Below, in pieces: positions 60,084 through 64,000 of a stretch of DNA of 64,000 nucleotides. The stretch spans positions 3,348,001 to 3,412,000 of the forward strand of contig NC_089242.1 of assembly GCF_000512585.2 (NCBI RefSeq), given 5' to 3'. Position 1 is the first letter of the stretch. Every line of letters begins with the position of its first letter. This DNA is from Kwoniella bestiolae CBS 10118. Taxonomy: Eukaryota > Basidiomycota > Tremellomycetes > Tremellales > Cryptococcaceae. The notes under the pieces were generated by a model that was given only the letters and a program-made list of their open reading frames with translations, ran no database searches and had not been told where the DNA came from. The position numbers and the translations under genes are program-made.

Positions 60084-61639
60084 CTACAAAGCCTTCTCAT
60101 TACTACCTCTACTATCCGTCCCACTAGTATCTTCGTTCCTGTTTACCTGCGACTGGCCATTGAAGGGCTGTTGAGCCTCCGCAGTGTTCATGTCGGAACC
60201 GTTCTCCTGATCGTTCGCCACCTGCCCCTTGGCGGGGAACTGGAGGTATTTCCCAGGCCAGAAGTAACAGTAGGTCGCGATACCCAGTAACAATGGGAGG
60301 GTGTCGAGGCCTAGGTAGTATCTCTCGTGGGTGGCGAGGTACCCGATGTAGCTGCGCGTGAAAACGTGATTAGCATGTTTGTACGACACGACCTCATACA
60401 TTGAGTGTAGACTTACCCCTCGCTCAATTCCACCGTTCGGAAGATACTTCGGATGATAAAGCAGATACAGGTGAATCCCATGGCCCAGTAAAGGGGCTTC
60501 CATCCAGGTTTGGCCCATAGTTCCTTGTCGTTCTTCCAGCTATGTGAAGGCAACGGGGTATCAGCTTTTGTCAACAATCAACGGGAAGGTATTTGAATGC
60601 GCTAGGGGAGATATTCATGATTGTTTTCCACCGGGATCTCGAACCTTGGTCTCGACCACTCACGCTCTTACACCAAACACAATCCACATTCCGCTGAACA
60701 AGACGAAACTTGCTAATTGCGCTGCGATACCGGCTAAGAAGATGTTCCCACCCGCTTCGGCAGTTTTGATATCTTTCGAAATTGAGAGACCACCACCGGC
60801 AGCTTGGATGAGGAAGGTGACAACTGGAAGTCGCAATGGGGTTAGCCGAGGTAGCGAAAGTATTGTAGGCACTCTTGAATGAAATGTTGTGCTTGTCAGA
60901 GGGATAGTGTGACTCACTATCGGAGATGATGAATGTCCATGAGACCCAGTTCGCTTTCAGTGGTCTAAGGTGTTCGTTCTTATTCAAATATTGTACCAGT
61001 CTACCTAGCAGGATATAGTCTCCAGCTAAGAAGGCGCATGGTGAGAGTACGACGAAGAGGTAGCAGACGATATACAATCCTATATTGTAGCATGTATTCA
61101 GTTGATACTGTGAAACTGGCTTCTCATGAGATCTTCCACTTACCAGAACTATGAGGGTTCTTCCTGAATGCTACTCTCAATACCAACCCCAGTCCCTCGA
61201 ACCATGCACCGATGACTAGACACAAGAAGTAATTGGCCTTTTGCCTGAATGAGCCTGTAATGTATAACACTCGTATTAGCATGACGTCTTTTGTCATTTC
61301 CCATGAATTCTTGAGTGACTCACGATACGTCAAGATAGCAGCTACGATAAAGTACAGCACCGCCGCTGCGATGTTGATAGCTTGGTTTGGGATGTATCGT
61401 AGCGGATTACATCTGCAGCATGGGCCGATCGCATCAGCTAAGCAATTCCACGTGAGATGGGCGATCTCAATAGCGGCTACGAGGAGAACACTTGTTGGAC
61501 TACCTTGGACTCACATATCCTGTGCTGGGTTCGCGTACGGATCGTCGGGACAATCCAAATCTATCTTTCTTGCAAAGGCGGTCGAGACGAATGCTAAGAT
61601 TGTCAAGACCTTGACCAGGGGGGAGCTGAGACGGGGCAT
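60084..61639 (-). CDS. RTA1-family 7TM membrane protein (copy B)
   Basis: Exons 61639-61515, 61412-61324, 61254-61144, 61079-60918, 60823-60664, 60539-60417 and 60351-60084 give 345 residues. A signal peptide (LVKVLTILAFVSTAFA) precedes a Cys-containing loop (DLDCPDDPYAN, then CNPLRYIPNQA) and seven membrane helices. Shared RTA1 blocks: LVLRVAFRKNPHSSG, SPCAFLAGDYILLGRLVQ, IVTFLIQAAGGG, RSIFRTVELSEG, and ATHERYYLGLDTLP with YFWPGKYL. A polar Asn/Ser/Glu-rich tail follows. Four intron positions and phases match copy A, so the two are true paralogues. Function as for copy A: lipid translocation or resistance by family, substrate unknown. Confidence 0.92.
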
Positions 61640-62435
61640 GGTGGCGTGTAGACTTGAGCGGGAGTGTATTGAAGCTTCTAGGTATGAGTGGTTTCCTTAA
61701 AGTTCGCCGAGTGGATGTAGTGGTCGAGAGGATTGGGAAGACTTGGGCTCGTACGATCTATGATGAACAGGTTGACCTCCTAGATGAATGTTGTCTCGCT
61801 TCGCCTCCGATGATCCGGATCCAAACAACGATTACGATCCAAACCGTAACTTTCTGGCTTACGAGAGTGACAATATTTTCGAGAATGAAGATATGTATAT
61901 CTACAGCTTATATATGTATTCTCAACTCGCTGTCAATTCAATATCACTCATCCCAACTTATCTTGGCGAATGCTTGTACTGCGTCTCGATCATATCGTCC
62001 TGCACATGTGGTGCGATTCCATTGTTTTGAAAATGAAATCATTGCCGGGCGCCGATATCCAAGCCAAAGGCAGGCACGAATCTCACTTCAACACGGCGAC
62101 ATCCAGGGACTTCTCCGTGTCTGATCCTAGGGACCTTTGATTCCACCTGCAGAGGAGTGGAAATACATGTCTAAGAGGATGCATACGGCGGCCGTCGTAT
62201 CTTAGAATCTCGATCGCATCGTTCGTGCACAGCACTCGAGGTATTCGGCCTCGATCGTGGCTGCAGGTGCCCGCACAGTAGATACGGCCTTTCGGCACAA
62301 AACCGGAAGCAACCTCTCGTTGACCGGCGGTAGGAAGACGATTTTTGGCAGACAGAACACCTGTAATCTCGCTTTGCGTCCCAAAACTCTGAAAACGGCT
62401 ATATGTAACGTTGTTTACTAAGCCAAACATCCAAA
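61640..62435. other. Intergenic region
   Basis: 796 bp between RTA1 copy B and the tRNA. Small open frames (61654-62124 plus, 62083-62430 minus) have no splice signals or family features. Promoter elements for copy B should lie near 61640-61800 but none is clear. Confidence 0.4.
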
Positions 62436-62534
62436 TGTCCCATGGCCAAGTTGGTTAAGGCATCCGACTGTTAACAAAAGCAGCGTCTTCGGGCGGAAAA
62501 TCGGAAGATCGACGGTTCGACCCCGTCTGGGACA
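62436..62534 (+). tRNA. tRNA-Asn (GTT) with 26-nt intron
   Basis: The mature cloverleaf closes perfectly: acceptor stem TGTCCCA with TGGGACA (7 bp); D stem GCC/GGC; anticodon stem TCCGA/TCGGA with loop CTGTTAA (anticodon GTT at 62470-62472); T stem GACGG/CCGTC with loop TTCGACC. A 26-nt intron sits at the canonical place, one base 3' of the anticodon (62474-62499). Internal A box (TGGCCAAGTTGG) and B box (GGTTCGACCCC) are present, and a T5 run at 62537-62541 is a Pol III terminator. Confidence 0.95.
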
Positions 62535-64000
62535 GTGTTTTTGCGTTCTTTTTGCATCTGTGAGTCGACAGAATCGATGGGGATGGGAATCGTGTCTGGA
62601 TTGAATTGGGATGCACCAGGAGCCACAAGAAGTGAATGTGGCGTCCGAGGTGGGATTACGGTTCAGTGCCACACTCCAAGCCACACGCGCGGCAGAAGAC
62701 GAAAATACCACGTGGAAGATGCCAACCCTGAGGATTTGCCACCTCTTAGCTTGCCATACTATGGGTAACACCGCCGAACGACAGCGGAGATTACCGGAAC
62801 TGATCTCCCTTTGACTGTACCCATGTACCCTAAGAACCCTGCTCACATGGGTAACACGTGGATCATCCATCAGACCTAATCGTGTTCGAGGTACATGCAT
62901 GGACAGCTGAGCTCTCACACCTACATGCATGTAGAAAGGATCCGCTTGGACTATTCGTGAGCTGCATCCACATGGACACATGAGTATATGACTTGTGCGT
63001 CAAATCCTGCTATCGTTGCAGATAGCGAGCGAGCGGACAGCCAATGATATGACGAATCAATGTTGTCAAGATCCTCACTACATGTATGAAGTCGGAGAAG
63101 TGAGATGGACATATGGTCCGTGCGTTATGTACGCCTGAGGCATCGCATCGCATTTATGATGTTACCGCTGGCGCAGATCGCGAGAAAAGGCAGTCACAGC
63201 TTGATGCATGGGCTGCATCTTCTCGAAGATCGCTTATGCACATACAAGAGCGTATTCTCAGACAAATCGCGACGACACTGCAGTGTGAGTCTGCAGTCTA
63301 TGAATGACGCACATGTGGAAAACAATGAATGGGCGAGACGTATCACTGGACAGGGCGAGAGGCGGAAAGGAGTCGTCCGATGAGCAGAGGAGGAGAGAAG
63401 GGAGAAGAGAGACGGGGAGATGGGCTATGGGACCAAGGGAACGAGAAGGTGAACTGGATAGGAAGACCAAGCTGTATGATGCATCGGGCAAAGGGGACGA
63501 GACAGGTGAGAAAAGAGGAAGAAACTTCACAACAGGAGACTATACCCATATGGTTAATACAACCGAGCGAGTAACAAGTCGAAATCGCTCCTTATCACTC
63601 TGTATATACTGGCGACAGCTTCATCCTCACATAAGTATGAACTTCGACAAGACATGGGTGCCTGTCCTATCTGATTGTCTGACTGTAGATATGCTCTCTT
63701 TTGACGTCCGGCTGCAGTACCCACTTGTCTGCTTGCACTCTCAAACTCAAGCGAGCCTGCAAGTCGAGAGGACTAGGCGATCTTGAAAGACGAGGAGCCT
63801 ACAACGATCGAATTCCTTCTCTGCAGATTCAAGCCAAACCTTCACATGTTGTTGGTTTTCACGAAAGGACGAGAGAAAGATGCTAAGCCGGTGAACAGAT
63901 GCAGTATAAGAATACTTCCACAGCGTTCGATCGTTGTAGATCCCACTTTCAGGATCAAGAAAGAAAAGGCAAGTGTCGGTGTTTGCGGTGACAAATGCTA
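62535..64000. other. Gene-poor end of window
   Basis: 1466 bp downstream of the tRNA. Several open frames exist (for example 63304-63786 plus and 62418-62981 minus, the latter overlapping the tRNA) but none has fungal splice signals, a domain or convincing composition. A purine-rich stretch runs from about 63355 to 63530. The flank of a gene beyond the edge is possible. Confidence 0.45.

Noticed and set aside
62418..62981. 187-codon minus-strand frame over the tRNA
   Set aside because: It overlaps the whole tRNA gene antisense, and no protein features are seen.
63304..63786. 160-codon plus-strand frame near the right edge
   Set aside because: Its purine-rich start gives a charged low-complexity sequence; no introns, domain or promoter support it.
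1..64000. CRISPR arrays, transposons, rRNA or biosynthetic cluster
   Set aside because: No spaced repeats, terminal repeats, transposase-like frames or core biosynthetic enzymes were found; the lone SDR, MFS and RTA1 genes do not form a cluster.

Overview
The window looks like a gene-dense nuclear segment of a basidiomycete yeast, most likely a tremellomycete (Kwoniella/Cryptococcus type). That placement is inferred from the many short introns, the GTGAGT-like donors, the CTRAY-like branch points and the protein repertoire; it was not tested by a search. I reconstructed exon structures by hand. For every multi-exon gene reported complete, the exon lengths sum to a multiple of three and the reading frame is continuous across all junctions, which is the main support for the coordinates.

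Layout. 0-5 kb: start of an ankyrin-repeat protein (Avo2-like, minus), the peroxisomal import factor PEX13 (plus) and a short-chain dehydrogenase (plus). 5-23 kb: four minus-strand genes, namely a Tvp38/VTT membrane protein, the exportin CSE1, an EF-hand MscS mechanosensitive channel and a large proline-rich GATA-finger protein. 23-39 kb: an Mdm1/SNX13-type sorting nexin, an M50B-like membrane metalloprotease, a disordered Gly/His/Ser-rich protein, a tiny possible gene, translation factor eIF5 and an RTA1-family 7TM protein (all plus), then a small unknown gene (minus). 40-44 kb: protein kinase C (PKC1, minus). 44.4-49.9 kb: a gene-poor stretch carrying two related proteins of unknown family. 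50-60 kb: a 14-TM MFS transporter (plus), mitochondrial EF-Ts (minus) and a very large disordered protein with a CCHC zinc knuckle (plus). 60-64 kb: a second RTA1-family gene (minus), an intron-containing tRNA-Asn, and about 1.5 kb with no gene I can support.

There is no operon logic, as expected for a fungus. Several genes act at membranes (Tvp38, Mdm1, Pex13, MscS, RTA1, MFS), and PKC1 and a possible TORC2 subunit belong to growth and cell-wall signalling, but the mixture looks like ordinary chromosomal order. I saw no transposon, CRISPR array, rRNA or phage element.

Most interesting: (1) the MscS gene has two long introns of opposite purine/pyrimidine bias flanking one 271-nt exon, and one of them is fully open in frame (151 codons); (2) a diverged pair of unknown paralogues at 45.7-49.3 kb, one with a C-terminal CaaX-like motif; (3) two RTA1 genes sharing four intron positions and phases; (4) start exons that code for only the initiator Met, and very small internal exons.
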